This document shows, one piece after another, positions 46,131 through 55,825 of a stretch of 64,000 nt of DNA (position 1 is the stretch's first letter; each line of letters starts with the position of its first letter). The stretch spans positions 103,666-167,665 of the forward strand of contig NZ_FOGU01000010.1 of the NCBI RefSeq assembly GCF_900111315.1, written 5' to 3'. This DNA is from Tranquillimonas rosea. Lineage in GTDB: Bacteria; Pseudomonadota; Alphaproteobacteria; Rhodobacterales; Rhodobacteraceae. Both the position numbers and the translations under genes were made by a program. Under the pieces are notes generated by a model that did not search any database, was not told the origin of the DNA, and was given only the letters and a program-made list of their open reading frames with translations.

Positions 46131-46140
46131 CGGACCCTGA

Positions 46141-47814
46141 TCAGTGCGCGTGCGACTTGTCCCAGTCCTCGCGCTTGGGGAGCGTCTCGAAGGTGTGCTC
46201 CGGCGGCGGCGAGGGCAGGGTCCATTCCAGCGTATCCGCGTATTCGCCCCAGGGATTGTTCTCGGTCTGCGGCCGGCCCTTGAAGAGCGAGTAGGCGATC
46301 ACGCCGATGAAGAACACGAAGCTCGCGAAGCTGATGAAGGCGCCCCACGACGAGACGTGGTGCCACAGCGAAAACGCTTCGGGATAGTCGATGTAACGGC
46401 GCGGCATGCCCTGGCGGCCCAGGAAGTGCTGCGGGAAGAACGTGATGTTCGAGCCGATGAACATGGTCCAGAAGTGAACCTTGCCGGCCCATTCCGGGTA
46501 CATCCTGCCGGTCATCTTCGGGAAGTAGAAGTAGATCCCCGCGAAGATGCCGAACACGGCGCCGAGGCTCATCACGTAGTGGAAGTGCGCCACGACGTAG
46601 TAGGTGTCGTGGTAGGCCCGGTCGACCGCCGCCTGGCTCAGCACGATGCCGGTCACGCCGCCCACGGTGAACAGGAAGATGAAGCCCATGGCCCACAGCA
46701 TCGGGGTCCGGAACTCGATCGAGCCGCCCCACATCGTCGCGATCCACGAGAAGATCTTGATGCCGGTCGGCACCGCGATGACCATCGTCGCCAGCATGAA
46801 GTAGCTCTGCTGGGTCAGCGACATGCCCACGGTGTACATGTGGTGCGCCCAGACGACGAAGCCCAGCACGCCGATCGCGATCAGCGCCCAGACCATCGGA
46901 AGGTAGCCGAAGATCGGCTTGCGCGAGAAGGCCGAGACGACGTGGCTGATGATGCCGAAGGCCGGCAGGATCACGATGTAGACCTCGGGGTGCCCAAAGA
47001 ACCACAGGATGTGCTGGTACAGCACCGGATCGCCGCCCCCGGCAGGGTCGAAGAACGTCGTGCCGAAGTTGCGGTCGGTGATCAGCATGGTGATCGCGCC
47101 CGCGAGAACCGGCAGCGCCAGGAGGATCAGCCAGGCGGTGACGAAGATCGACCAGGAGAACAGCGGCACCTTGAACAGGCTCATGCCCGGTGCGCGCATG
47201 TTCAGGAACGTGGTGATGATGTTGATCGCGCCGAGGATCGAGGAGGCGCCGGAGAGGTGCACCGCGAAGAGCGCCAGGTCGGTGGAGAAGCCCGCCTCGC
47301 GCGTCGAGAGCGGCGGATAGAGCACCCAGCCCAGGCCCGAGCCCGGCTGGCCGTTGCCGCCCGGCACGAAGACCGAGACGACGGCCATCGTCGTGCCGGC
47401 CACGAACAGCCAGTAGCTGAGGTTGTTCATCCGCGGGAACGCCATGTCCGGCGCGCCGATCTGCAGCGGCATGAAGTAGTTGCCGAAGCCGCCGAACAGG
47501 GCGGGAATGACCACGAAGAACATCATCAGGATGCCGTGCGCGGTGATCATCACGTTCCAGAGGTGGCCGTTGGGCGTGCAGTCCTCGACCGCGGCCGGAA
47601 GAAGGCGCGCGCCCTCCATGCACATGTACTGGACGCCGGGCTCCATCAGTTCCATCCGCATGTAGACGGTGAACGCGACCGAGATGAAGCCGGCCAGGCC
47701 CGCCGTCAGCAGATAGAGGATGCCGATGTCCTTGTGGTTGGTGGACATGAACCAGCGGGTGAAGAACCCTCGCTGATCTTCATGGTCATGCCCGTGAACG
47801 GCTGCGTCAGCCAT
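46141..47814 (-). CDS. ctaD: Cytochrome c oxidase subunit I, aa3 type
   Basis: Catalytic subunit of the aa3 terminal oxidase in the cytoplasmic membrane: reduces oxygen and pumps protons. The 557-residue protein has twelve helices and the expected heme-copper motifs: [14 protein letters not shown] near the start, [20 protein letters not shown] (CuB His and the cross-linked Tyr), WAHHMYTVG (CuB His pair), and [15 protein letters not shown] (heme a/a3 His pair). The ATG at 47814 has an AGGAGG site; the open frame upstream lacks one. Subunits II and III are elsewhere. It is followed by DUF2244. Confidence 0.97.
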   Translation of the reverse strand: MADAAVHGHDHEDQRGFFTRWFMSTNHKDIGILYLLTAGLAGFISVAFTVYMRMELMEPGVQYMCMEGARLLPAAVEDCTPNGHLWNVMITAHGILMMFFVVIPALFGGFGNYFMPLQIGAPDMAFPRMNNLSYWLFVAGTTMAVVSVFVPGGNGQPGSGLGWVLYPPLSTREAGFSTDLALFAVHLSGASSILGAINIITTFLNMRAPGMSLFKVPLFSWSIFVTAWLILLALPVLAGAITMLITDRNFGTTFFDPAGGGDPVLYQHILWFFGHPEVYIVILPAFGIISHVVSAFSRKPIFGYLPMVWALIAIGVLGFVVWAHHMYTVGMSLTQQSYFMLATMVIAVPTGIKIFSWIATMWGGSIEFRTPMLWAMGFIFLFTVGGVTGIVLSQAAVDRAYHDTYYVVAHFHYVMSLGAVFGIFAGIYFYFPKMTGRMYPEWAGKVHFWTMFIGSNITFFPQHFLGRQGMPRRYIDYPEAFSLWHHVSSWGAFISFASFVFFIGVIAYSLFKGRPQTENNPWGEYADTLEWTLPSPPPEHTFETLPKREDWDKSHAH

Positions 47815-47879
47815 GCGGTGCCTCCTGGTTCCGAATATCGCTGGAAGGCGAGACTCGGAGTCCGCCCTCGGCTTGGGGC

Positions 47880-47908
47880 GTTCTAAGCCGACCGGACCCG
47901 GTGGGCAA
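47880..47908 (-). promoter_or_regulatory. Probable ctaD promoter
   Basis: On the minus strand TTGCCC (47908-47903), a 17-bp spacer and TAGAAC (47885-47880). The leader would be about 60 nt. No oxygen-regulator box was recognised nearby. Confidence 0.45.
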
Positions 47909-47967
47909 TGTTCCGGTTTGCCGCATCGACGGAAAAAATGCCGCAATCTCCGCGACGCACCGCGAGT

Positions 47968-48618
47968 TCAGCCGCCGAAGACCTCGTCGAAGGTGCGTCT
48001 GAGGGCGGCGTCGAGGTCGTTCATCGTGACCGGCAGGCCGAGATCGACCAGGCTCGTCACGCCGTGATCGCGGATGCCGCAGGGCACGATACCGTCGAAA
48101 TGCGACAGGTCCGGTTCAACGTTGATCGACAGCCCGTGGAAGCTGACCCACTTCTTCAGCCGCACGCCGATGGCGGCGATCTTGTCCTCGCGCGGGGTGC
48201 CGTCGGGGAGCGGCGGCTTCTCGGGGCGCGGCACCCAGACGCCGACCCGGCCGTCGCGGATCTCGCCCGTGACGTTGAATTCCGCCAGCGCGGCGATCAC
48301 CCAGGATTCCATCCTGTGCACGAACTGCCGGACGTCGCGCCCGCGTGCGCCCACGTCCAGCATGACGTAGGCGACCCGCTGTCCGGGACCGTGATAGGTG
48401 TACTGCCCCCCGCGGCGCACGGCATGCACCGGGAACCGGTCGGGATCGACGAGGTCCTCGCGCCGGGCCGAGGTGCCGGCGGTATAGAGCGGCGGGTGTT
48501 CCAGCAGCCAGATCGTCTCGGGCTCGGTGCCCGCGCGAATGCCGGCGGCCAGCGTCTCCATCCGCTCGACCGCGTCCGCATAGGGGACAAGCTCGTCCGT
48601 CACCACCCAATCGACCAT
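47968..48618 (-). CDS. lipB: Octanoyltransferase
   Basis: Transfers octanoate from acyl carrier protein to lipoyl domains, the first step of endogenous lipoylation. The 216-residue protein has [14 protein letters not shown] (about residues 37-50), the [18 protein letters not shown] block (about 69-86), the catalytic Lys in [19 protein letters not shown] (about 143-161) and Cys in [15 protein letters not shown] (about 176-190). The ATG at 48618 keeps a GGAAAGG site at a normal 6-bp distance; the adjacent ATG at 48621 is equally possible. lipA is not adjacent. Confidence 0.94.
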   Translation of the reverse strand: MVDWVVTDELVPYADAVERMETLAAGIRAGTEPETIWLLEHPPLYTAGTSARREDLVDPDRFPVHAVRRGGQYTYHGPGQRVAYVMLDVGARGRDVRQFVHRMESWVIAALAEFNVTGEIRDGRVGVWVPRPEKPPLPDGTPREDKIAAIGVRLKKWVSFHGLSINVEPDLSHFDGIVPCGIRDHGVTSLVDLGLPVTMNDLDAALRRTFDEVFGG

Positions 48619-48687
48619 CATCCGCCTTTCCTGCCGTGGCGCTCTTGTGCCCCGGTGGCACGGAGGATTGCAATCCGCCGCCGTTGT

Positions 48688-48702
48688 TTGACCCAGCGTC
48701 AA
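48688..48702. promoter_or_regulatory. Inverted repeat TTGAC-N5-GTCAA between lipB and the peptidoglycan-binding gene
   Basis: Perfect 5-bp inverted repeat in the 163-bp divergent spacer (48619-48781). The spacing does not fit an FNR box (which needs TTGA-N6-TCAA). It may be an operator; TGCTAGGCT at 48731-48739 downstream looks like an extended -10 for the rightward gene. Confidence 0.35.
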
Positions 48703-48781
48703 TAAAGAAGGCGCGCGGCGGTCCCGAGTGTGCTAGGCTCACGGCATTATTACCGCTGCCAGCTATTTCCCGGAGACCGAT

Positions 48782-50161
48782 ATGAAAGCCAAGTCACTTC
48801 TGTTCTGCGGCGTCGCCGCCGCGCTCGTCCTCGGGCCCGCACCGCGCGCCGATGCCGATGCGGGCGATTTCGTTGCCGGCGCGATCGTGGGGGCGATCGT
48901 GAACCACGCTGCGAAACAGCAGCCGCAGCGCACCTATCGCGCGGCGCCGACCCGGACGCGCAGTTCGACCAAGACCTACCGCCCGCGTCTGCCCGCGACG
49001 CAGGAAGGTCGCCAGCTTCAGACGTCGCTGAACTATTTCGGCTTCAATGCTGGAAGCGTCGACGGCCAGCTCGGCAAGCAGTCCCGTGCCGCGATCTCGC
49101 GCTACCAGGCGTATATGGGCTATCCGGCGACCGGGCAGCTGACGCCGTTCGAGCAATCGCTCCTGGTCGATTCGTACAACCGCGCGCAGGCCGGCGGACC
49201 GGCCACCGCGCAGCGGATCGCGATAACGGCTGACGGCACCCGTGGCCTGCTCAAGGCCTACCGCGCCGAGATGGCCGGCGTCCCCCTGGCGCCTCAGCAG
49301 CAGATGACCACCGCGGTCGTCGCCCCGGCAATCCCGGCCGCCCCGATGACCGCCGCCACCGGCGCGGTGACGACGACGACCACCACCATGATTGCCGGCG
49401 CGGGCGAGGCCGCCACGCCCGAGGCCGAAATCGAAGAGGCCGAGGCGCCGGCCGGCCTGCCGAACCTGTTCGGCGGCGCGACCATGCAGGCCTCGCTCGC
49501 GTCGCACTGCAACACCGTCAGCCTTCTGACCAACACGAACGGCGGGTTCACGACCGTCTCGACCCTGACCGATCCCAACGTGGCGCTGAACGAGCAGTTC
49601 TGCCTTGCCCGCACCTATGCCATCGCTACCGGCGAAGAGATGGCGAAGGGCCTGCAGGCGGCACCGGCGCAGATCTCCGAGCATTGCACCGCCTACGGCA
49701 ACGAGATGGCGCCGCACGTGGCCGCCCTGTCGGTGCAGGAGCGTGACGATGTCGTGCGTGGCGTGTCGGCCTTCGTCCTGTCCACCGGCGTGCCGACGAA
49801 CGACCTCGCCGCCACCGCCAAGGTGTGCCTGTCCGAAGGCTATCGGACCGACGACATGGACGTGGCGCTCGGCGCCGCGCTGATTCTCGTGACGCTGGGC
49901 GAGAAGGGATACGGCGAACTCGTCGGCCATCACCTGAGCCAGGGATTCGGCTCGAGCCGGCGCATGGACCTGGCGATGGACTGGTACGAGGACGGGCTGA
50001 GCGCGGCCGACGGCGGCACCGCCGTCTTCGCCCCCGGTCAACCGGACCGTGTCGAGCTGATCCGTGCCGCGACCCGGCAACTGGGCGCCCCGGACGAGGC
50101 GGCGTTGCCCGAGATGACGCCGCAGAACGCCGCCCTGCCGACCTTCAGCGCGGCGCAATAG
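48782..50161 (+). CDS. Secreted peptidoglycan-binding domain protein
   Basis: A 459-residue exported protein of unknown role. It has a signal peptide (ending near APRADADAG), a Gly/Ala-rich glycine-zipper-like stretch (FVAGAIVGAIVNHA), a PG_binding_1 domain (about residues 75-125, with LQTSLNYFGFNAGSVDGQLG and RAAISRYQAYMGY), a Thr/Ala/Pro-rich linker with a TTTTTT run, and a C-terminal ~230-residue helical region with four Cys residues (SHCNTV, QFCLAR, EHCTAY, KVCLSE) that resembles no family I can name. Homologues occur in relatives; a cell-wall-linked function is inferred only from the PG-binding part. Confidence 0.7.
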   Translation: MKAKSLLFCGVAAALVLGPAPRADADAGDFVAGAIVGAIVNHAAKQQPQRTYRAAPTRTRSSTKTYRPRLPATQEGRQLQTSLNYFGFNAGSVDGQLGKQSRAAISRYQAYMGYPATGQLTPFEQSLLVDSYNRAQAGGPATAQRIAITADGTRGLLKAYRAEMAGVPLAPQQQMTTAVVAPAIPAAPMTAATGAVTTTTTTMIAGAGEAATPEAEIEEAEAPAGLPNLFGGATMQASLASHCNTVSLLTNTNGGFTTVSTLTDPNVALNEQFCLARTYAIATGEEMAKGLQAAPAQISEHCTAYGNEMAPHVAALSVQERDDVVRGVSAFVLSTGVPTNDLAATAKVCLSEGYRTDDMDVALGAALILVTLGEKGYGELVGHHLSQGFGSSRRMDLAMDWYEDGLSAADGGTAVFAPGQPDRVELIRAATRQLGAPDEAALPEMTPQNAALPTFSAAQ

Positions 50162-50167
50162 CACCGG

Positions 50168-50193
50168 CACGGACGCGCCCCGGCGCGTCCGTG
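50168..50193 (+). terminator. Hairpin after the peptidoglycan-binding gene
   Basis: Perfect 10-bp stem CACGGACGCG / CGCGTCCGTG with a 6-base loop, 6 bp beyond the stop codon; no T run follows. Confidence 0.5.
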
Positions 50194-50272
50194 AGCCGAC
50201 GTGGCGAAAGGTGCAAAAATCGCCCTTCACAAGCGCCCGCGACTTCGCTAGGAAGCGCGGGCCAAGACAAGT

Positions 50273-50359
50273 GCGGTCGTGGCGGAATTGGTAGACGCGC
50301 AGCGTTGAGGTCGCTGTGGGGTAAAACCCGTGGAAGTTCGAGTCTTCTCGACCGCACCA
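50273..50359 (+). tRNA. tRNA-Leu (GAG)
   Basis: An 87-nt cloverleaf with encoded CCA. Acceptor arms GCGGTCG (50273-50279) and CGACCGC (50349-50355) pair fully; the anticodon stem CAGCG/CGCTG encloses loop TTGAGGT, giving anticodon GAG; the variable arm is long, as required for leucine; the T loop is TTCGAGT. It reads CUU/CUC codons. It stands alone between the peptidoglycan-binding gene and gph. Confidence 0.95.
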
Positions 50360-50378
50360 AATTTCTTCCCAGTCAGCG

Positions 50379-51053
50379 TCAGCCGATGCGGGCGAGCAGC
50401 CCCGCCAGATCGCCGTGATCGTCGAAGGCGACGTCGTGTGCGATCCGATCGACTGGTGTCTTGCGATAGCCTCGGGTGAACAGCGCGAAGGTGACGCCGG
50501 CGGCCTGGGCCGTTTCCGCATCGATCTCGCTGTCGCCGACGAAGATAGCCCGCTGCACCCCGATCGCACGGGCCGCGGCGTGCAGGGGGGCCGGGTCGGG
50601 CTTCTTGACCGACAGGCTGTCCCCGCCGATCAGCGCACCGACATGCTCGGACAGCCCCAGGGCCTCCACCACCGTCCGGGCGGGGGCTTCGGGCTTGTTT
50701 GTGCAGATCGCCAGCCGGTGCCCCGCCTCGCGAAGCGCGGAGAGGGCCGCCGCGACGCCGGGATAGAGGCGCGTCAATTCATGCGCGCCAAGATAGCGCT
50801 CCATGAAGTTCCGGTACATCCGGTCGCGCCGTTCGGTATCGTTTCCGACGCCTGCCGCGTTGGCCAGCCGCGCGACGAAGGTGGGCGTGCCGGCACCGAT
50901 CATCGCCGTCGCCTGGGCCAGCGTCACGCCGGGAAGGCCCTCGTCCGCGAGCACGGCGTTCCCCGCGGCGTGGATGTCGGGCGCGCTGTCGATCAGCGTC
51001 CCGTCGAGATCGAAGATCACCCCGGTTGCCTCTGGGTCACCTGTCTGCGGCAT
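50379..51053 (-). CDS. gph: Phosphoglycolate phosphatase
   Basis: HAD-family phosphatase that removes 2-phosphoglycolate from DNA repair and photorespiration-like reactions. The 224-residue protein has motif I VIFDLDGTLIDSAPDI (about residues 12-27), motif II AICTNKP (about 112-118), the KKPDPAPLHAAA Lys block and motif IV IFVGDSEIDAETAQAAG (about 171-187). Start at 51053 gives the normal family length; the longer in-frame start at 51149 adds non-conserved Arg/Pro-rich residues. It ends 20 bp from the tRNA-Leu gene. Confidence 0.9.
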   Translation of the reverse strand: MPQTGDPEATGVIFDLDGTLIDSAPDIHAAGNAVLADEGLPGVTLAQATAMIGAGTPTFVARLANAAGVGNDTERRDRMYRNFMERYLGAHELTRLYPGVAAALSALREAGHRLAICTNKPEAPARTVVEALGLSEHVGALIGGDSLSVKKPDPAPLHAAARAIGVQRAIFVGDSEIDAETAQAAGVTFALFTRGYRKTPVDRIAHDVAFDDHGDLAGLLARIG

Positions 51054-51281
51054 GTCTCGGGGCTCCTTCGGTCGGGTCGGTTTGTCGCACGCTAGAGGGG
51101 CAGGAGGGCGTGTCCAGTGGTCTCGTTTCCCATGGGGGTATCGGCGCAAATCGCGGTCGAATCGACCGAAAAGGCGTCTCTACCCGGCGATTGTCCCGGA
51201 CTCCGGCCGGTTCCGCGAATTTCCCGACGGCAATGTTGCAATGCGGCGAAGCATTGGGTTTAGTTGATTCAAATACAGAAC

Positions 51282-51296
51282 GGCAGAAAACTGCCG
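51282..51296 (+). promoter_or_regulatory. Small hairpin in the polyamine operon leader
   Basis: CGGCAG / CTGCCG stem with an AAA loop, 20 bp upstream of the potA GTG. It is the only structure seen in the 263-bp divergent spacer 51054-51316; no known riboswitch was recognised. Confidence 0.35.
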
Positions 51297-51304
51297 AGAA
51301 CAAC

Positions 51305-51310
51305 AGGGAG
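51305..51310 (+). promoter_or_regulatory. Shine-Dalgarno site deciding the potA GTG start
   Basis: AGGGAG lies 6 bp before the GTG at 51317. No ATG in this frame between the site and the ABC domain has a comparable site. Confidence 0.55.
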
Positions 51311-51316
51311 ATCGGG

Positions 51317-52417
51317 GTGCCAGCCACGGACACCGCAGACGCATTCGTCGAGTTCGATCGCGTCCAGAAGAGCTATGATGGCGAGACGTTGGTCGTGAAG
51401 GATCTCAACCTCTCGATCGGCAAGGGCGAATTCCTGACGATGTTGGGGCCCTCGGGGTCGGGCAAGACCACCTGCCTGATGATGCTCGCAGGCTTCGAGA
51501 CGGCGACGCACGGCGAAATCCGCCTCGACGGGGGCGAGATCAACAACATCCCCCCGCATAAGCGCGGCATCGGGATGGTCTTTCAGAACTACGCGCTGTT
51601 TCCGCACATGACGGTGCAGGAAAACCTCGCCTTCCCGCTCGAGGTGCGCAAGATCGGCAAGTCCGAGCGCGAGGAGAAGATCAAGCGCGCGCTCGACATG
51701 GTGCAGATGGGCGATTTCGGCGGACGCCGGCCCACCCAGCTGTCCGGGGGCCAGCAACAGCGGATCGCCCTGGCGCGGGCGCTGGTGTTCGAGCCCGAGC
51801 TGGTGCTGATGGACGAGCCCTTGGGCGCGCTCGACAAGCAGCTGCGCGAGACGCTCCAGTTCGAGATCAGCCGCCTCGCGCACGACCTGGGCATCACCGT
51901 CGTCTACGTCACCCACGACCAGACCGAGGCCCTGACGATGTCGGATCGCGTGGCGGTGTTCGACGACGGCCGGATTCAGCAGCTGGCCTCGCCGGACGTG
52001 CTGTACGAGCAGCCGGAGAACAGCTTCGTCGCGCAGTTCATCGGCGAGAACAACACGCTGCAGGGCACCGTCGAGGAGATGAGCGGCTCGCGCTGCACCG
52101 TGAAGCTGGCGAACGGCGAGACGATCGACGCGGTGCCCGTCAACGTCGACCGCCCCGGCCAGAAGACGGTCGTCTCTATCCGTCCCGAGCGGGTCGAGAC
52201 CAATCTCGCCCGCCTGGGCGAGGGAGCCCATACGCTCAAGGCCGAGGTGCTCGAGTTCATCTACATGGGCGACATCTACCGCACGCGGCTTCGGGTGGCC
52301 GGGCGCGACGACTTCATCGTCAAGACGCGCAACGCCCCCGACCAGCCGCGTCTGAAGCCAGGCGAGACCATCGAGATCGGATGGCTGCCGGACGATTGCC
52401 GCGCGCTCGACGTCTGA
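51317..52417 (+). CDS. potA: Polyamine-type ABC transporter ATP-binding protein
   Basis: A 366-residue ABC ATPase with Walker A GPSGSGKTTCL, signature LSGGQQQRIALARAL, Walker B LVLMDEPLGALD and H-loop YVTHDQTEAL, followed by a C-terminal TOBE domain with VVSIRPERVET, as in spermidine/putrescine importers. Its gene opens a five-gene operon (ATPase, binding protein, DUF1330, two permeases) with everything required for import. It reads divergently from gph. The GTG start is set by an AGGGAG site; a longer in-frame ATG start lies upstream without one. Confidence 0.9.
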   Translation: MPATDTADAFVEFDRVQKSYDGETLVVKDLNLSIGKGEFLTMLGPSGSGKTTCLMMLAGFETATHGEIRLDGGEINNIPPHKRGIGMVFQNYALFPHMTVQENLAFPLEVRKIGKSEREEKIKRALDMVQMGDFGGRRPTQLSGGQQQRIALARALVFEPELVLMDEPLGALDKQLRETLQFEISRLAHDLGITVVYVTHDQTEALTMSDRVAVFDDGRIQQLASPDVLYEQPENSFVAQFIGENNTLQGTVEEMSGSRCTVKLANGETIDAVPVNVDRPGQKTVVSIRPERVETNLARLGEGAHTLKAEVLEFIYMGDIYRTRLRVAGRDDFIVKTRNAPDQPRLKPGETIEIGWLPDDCRALDV

Positions 52418-52444
52418 GGACGTCCCGACGCGCCACCCCCTGTG

Positions 52445-52460
52445 CCTGCCCGGGGGCAGG
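52445..52460 (+). repeat. Hairpin between potA and potD
   Basis: CCTGCCC / GGGCAGG perfect 7-bp stem with a 2-base loop (flanking CCCC/GGGG can extend it) in the 88-bp spacer; a likely RNA-stability or attenuation element. Confidence 0.45.
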
Positions 52461-52505
52461 GGACGACCACCAAGAACGGGCGAACCACAAGGAGAGAGAT
52501 TCGAA

Positions 52506-53624
<1,119 letters not shown>

Positions 53625-53634
53625 GCCTATGACC

Positions 53635-53685
53635 GGCGCGCCCCGTCTGGGCGCGCCGCACCGCCGGGCGGCACCGGCCGCCCGG
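53635..53685 (+). repeat. Tandem hairpins after potD
   Basis: Two 9-bp GC-rich stem-loops: GGCGCGCCC / GGGCGCGCC (53635-53657) and CCGGGCGGC / GCCGCCCGG (53664-53685). They fill most of the 97-bp gap to the next gene and have no T run. Such 3' stem-loops commonly protect the mRNA of the abundantly made binding protein. Confidence 0.6.
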
Positions 53686-53721
53686 CCATTCGACCAGTTC
53701 GCAGAAGGGGGCGCGGGCGAG

Positions 53722-54012
53722 ATGCCAAAAGGCTACATCATCGGACATATCTCGGTGACCGATCCCGACGCCTATGCCGAGTACGTGCGGCGCGACACGC
53801 CGATCCTCGAAAGCTACGGCGGGCGCTTCATCGTCCGCGGCGGGGCCAGCGAAGCCCCGGAAGGTCCGGTGAAGGACCGCCACGTCGTCATCGAGTTCCC
53901 GAGCTTCGAGGCTGCGCGGGCCGCTTTCCACTCGCCAGAGTACCAGGAAGTCGCCGAGATCCGGCGGCGCACATCGGAAAGCGACATCATCCTCGTGGAG
54001 GGCGCCGAATGA
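53722..54012 (+). CDS. DUF1330 family protein in the transporter operon
   Basis: A 96-residue protein of the DUF1330 (dimeric alpha/beta barrel) family: KGYIIGHISVTDPDAYAEYV at the N-terminus, GGRFIVRGG (about residues 33-41) and the C-terminal FHSPEYQEVAEIRR. Members are of unknown biochemical function; some are annotated as putative isomerases or oxygenases. It is unusual inside an ABC transporter operon and might process the imported substrate. GGGCGAG precedes the ATG at 53722. Confidence 0.8.
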   Translation: MPKGYIIGHISVTDPDAYAEYVRRDTPILESYGGRFIVRGGASEAPEGPVKDRHVVIEFPSFEAARAAFHSPEYQEVAEIRRRTSESDIILVEGAE

Positions 54013-54097
54013 GCCGTGCCGCCCGCCGCCCCGACCGACACATGACAACGACCGCGGCCCGGATCGTGGCCAATGCACGCGCAGAGGAGGCCAGATC

Positions 54098-55813
54098 ATG
54101 ACCGATTCAACCACCGGGCCGGACCAAGTCACGGGCGCGACGCCCGACAACGCGATCCGCAATGCCGACCGGGCCGAAGACGGGCCGGTCCTGGCCGCCG
54201 ACGGCAAGCCGCTCAAGGCCTCGCTGCACCGCGCCCTGCGCCGCGAAAAGCTGCGCGCCCTGGGCCTGATCGCGCCGCTTCTGATCTTCGTGCTGGTGAC
54301 GTTCATCGCGCCGATCGCGGACATGCTGTTCCGGTCGGTCGAGAACCAGATCGTCACCGAGACGCTGCCGCGGACCGTGGCCGCGCTGGACGACTGGGAC
54401 GGGCAGGAGGTGCCGGACGAGCGCGTCTTCGATGCGCTCGCCCGCGACATGATCGTCGCCGTCGAGGAAAAGACCCACACTCGCCTCGGCAGCCGCCTGA
54501 ATTACGAGACCACGGGTATTTCCTCGCTCTTCCGCCAGACCGGGCGCGACGTTGACGACGTGGGCGAGCTCTATGCCGACCAGTTCATCGAGCTGGACGA
54601 GGCCTGGGAAGAGCCGATGACCTGGGCCACGCTGATGGGTTCGGAGGATTATCTCTCGGAGGCGCGCGAGTGGCAGGCGCGGGCCGACGAGGGCGGCATG
54701 TTCTTCGACGAGATGCCGCCGAGCTTCGAGCTTCGCGATGGCGTGTCGGACGTGCTGCCGCAGACCTCGGAGATGTTCCAGCAGTTCGCCCGCGTTATGC
54801 GCGAACAGAATGGCGAAGCGCCCACGGGCGAGGAACCCTGGAACATAACGTACCTCACGCTTTACGAGGACCTGTCCACCTATACCGACGCCGCCGACCG
54901 GTTCTCGGGCCAGAGCGCCGAGTTGATCGAGCAGGCCGCGCAGGCGGTCGATGGGTTCGAGACGACCGACATGCGCCAGACCTTCCTCGACATCGACGAA
55001 GACTGGGGCAGCGCCGAGACCTGGGGCACGATCGAGGCATTCTCTTCGCCCTATACCTCGGGCTACTTCCTGGCGGCGGCAGACCTGCAACTGACGCCCG
55101 ACGGCGTCGAGCGCCAACCCGAGGACCAGCGCATCTACGGCCTGCTGTTCAAGCGGACGCTGTTCATGTCGATGGTCATCATGTTCTCGTGCATCGCGCT
55201 CGGCTATCCGATCGCCTACCTGCTGTCGAACCTGCCGATGCGCACGTCGAACCTGCTGCTGATCCTGGTGCTGCTGCCGTTCTGGACGTCGCTGCTGGTG
55301 CGGACGAGCGCCTGGAAGGTGCTGCTGCAGCAACAGGGCGTAATCAACGACGTCCTCGTGTGGATCGGCATCGTCGGCGACGATGCGCGCCTTCAGATGA
55401 TCAACAACCAGTTCGGCACCATCGTGGCGATGACCCACATCCTGCTGCCATTCATGATCCTGCCGCTCTACTCGGTGATGAAGACGATCCCGCCAAGCTA
55501 CATGCGGGCCGCGAAATCCCTCGGGGCGACGAACTTCACCGCGTTCCGCCGGGTCTACTTCCCGCAGAGCATCCCCGGCATCGGGGCGGGCTGCATCCTC
55601 GTCTTCATCCTGTCCATCGGCTACTACATCACGCCGGAACTGGTGGGCGGCACGACGGGCACGTTCATCTCGAACCGGATCGCCTATCACATCTCGACCT
55701 CGCTCAACTGGGGCCTCGCGGCCGCCCTGGGGTCGATCCTGCTGGTCGTCGTCGTGGTGCTATACTGGCTCTATGACCGGATCGTCGGGATCGACAACGT
55801 GAGCCTCGGTTAA
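54098..55813 (+). CDS. potB: Polyamine-type ABC permease 1 with a very large extra periplasmic loop
   Basis: A 571-residue permease. TM1 is at about residues 54-75; the expected other five helices and the inner-membrane loop (EAA-type MRAAKSLGATNFTAFRRVYFPQ, split here around residue 480) start only after about residue 350. Between them lies an acidic ~275-residue hydrophilic region not found in the usual ~285-residue PotB. The core (YPIAYLLSN, PFWTSLLVRTSAWKVLL) is normal. The insert is probably periplasmic, next to the binding protein. It is the fourth gene of the operon, 12 bp before permease 2. Confidence 0.85.
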   Translation: MTDSTTGPDQVTGATPDNAIRNADRAEDGPVLAADGKPLKASLHRALRREKLRALGLIAPLLIFVLVTFIAPIADMLFRSVENQIVTETLPRTVAALDDWDGQEVPDERVFDALARDMIVAVEEKTHTRLGSRLNYETTGISSLFRQTGRDVDDVGELYADQFIELDEAWEEPMTWATLMGSEDYLSEAREWQARADEGGMFFDEMPPSFELRDGVSDVLPQTSEMFQQFARVMREQNGEAPTGEEPWNITYLTLYEDLSTYTDAADRFSGQSAELIEQAAQAVDGFETTDMRQTFLDIDEDWGSAETWGTIEAFSSPYTSGYFLAAADLQLTPDGVERQPEDQRIYGLLFKRTLFMSMVIMFSCIALGYPIAYLLSNLPMRTSNLLLILVLLPFWTSLLVRTSAWKVLLQQQGVINDVLVWIGIVGDDARLQMINNQFGTIVAMTHILLPFMILPLYSVMKTIPPSYMRAAKSLGATNFTAFRRVYFPQSIPGIGAGCILVFILSIGYYITPELVGGTTGTFISNRIAYHISTSLNWGLAAALGSILLVVVVVLYWLYDRIVGIDNVSLG

Positions 55814-55825
55814 GGAGACATCGAC

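Noticed and set aside
48688..48702. FNR/Crp-like box upstream of the peptidoglycan-binding gene
   Set aside because: TTGAC-N5-GTCAA gives TTGA-N7-TCAA, one base too long for FNR; kept only as an unassigned inverted repeat.
50273..50400. tRNA-Leu as a second element attachment site
   Set aside because: The tRNA is flanked by ordinary core genes on both sides, with no composition change and no integrase.
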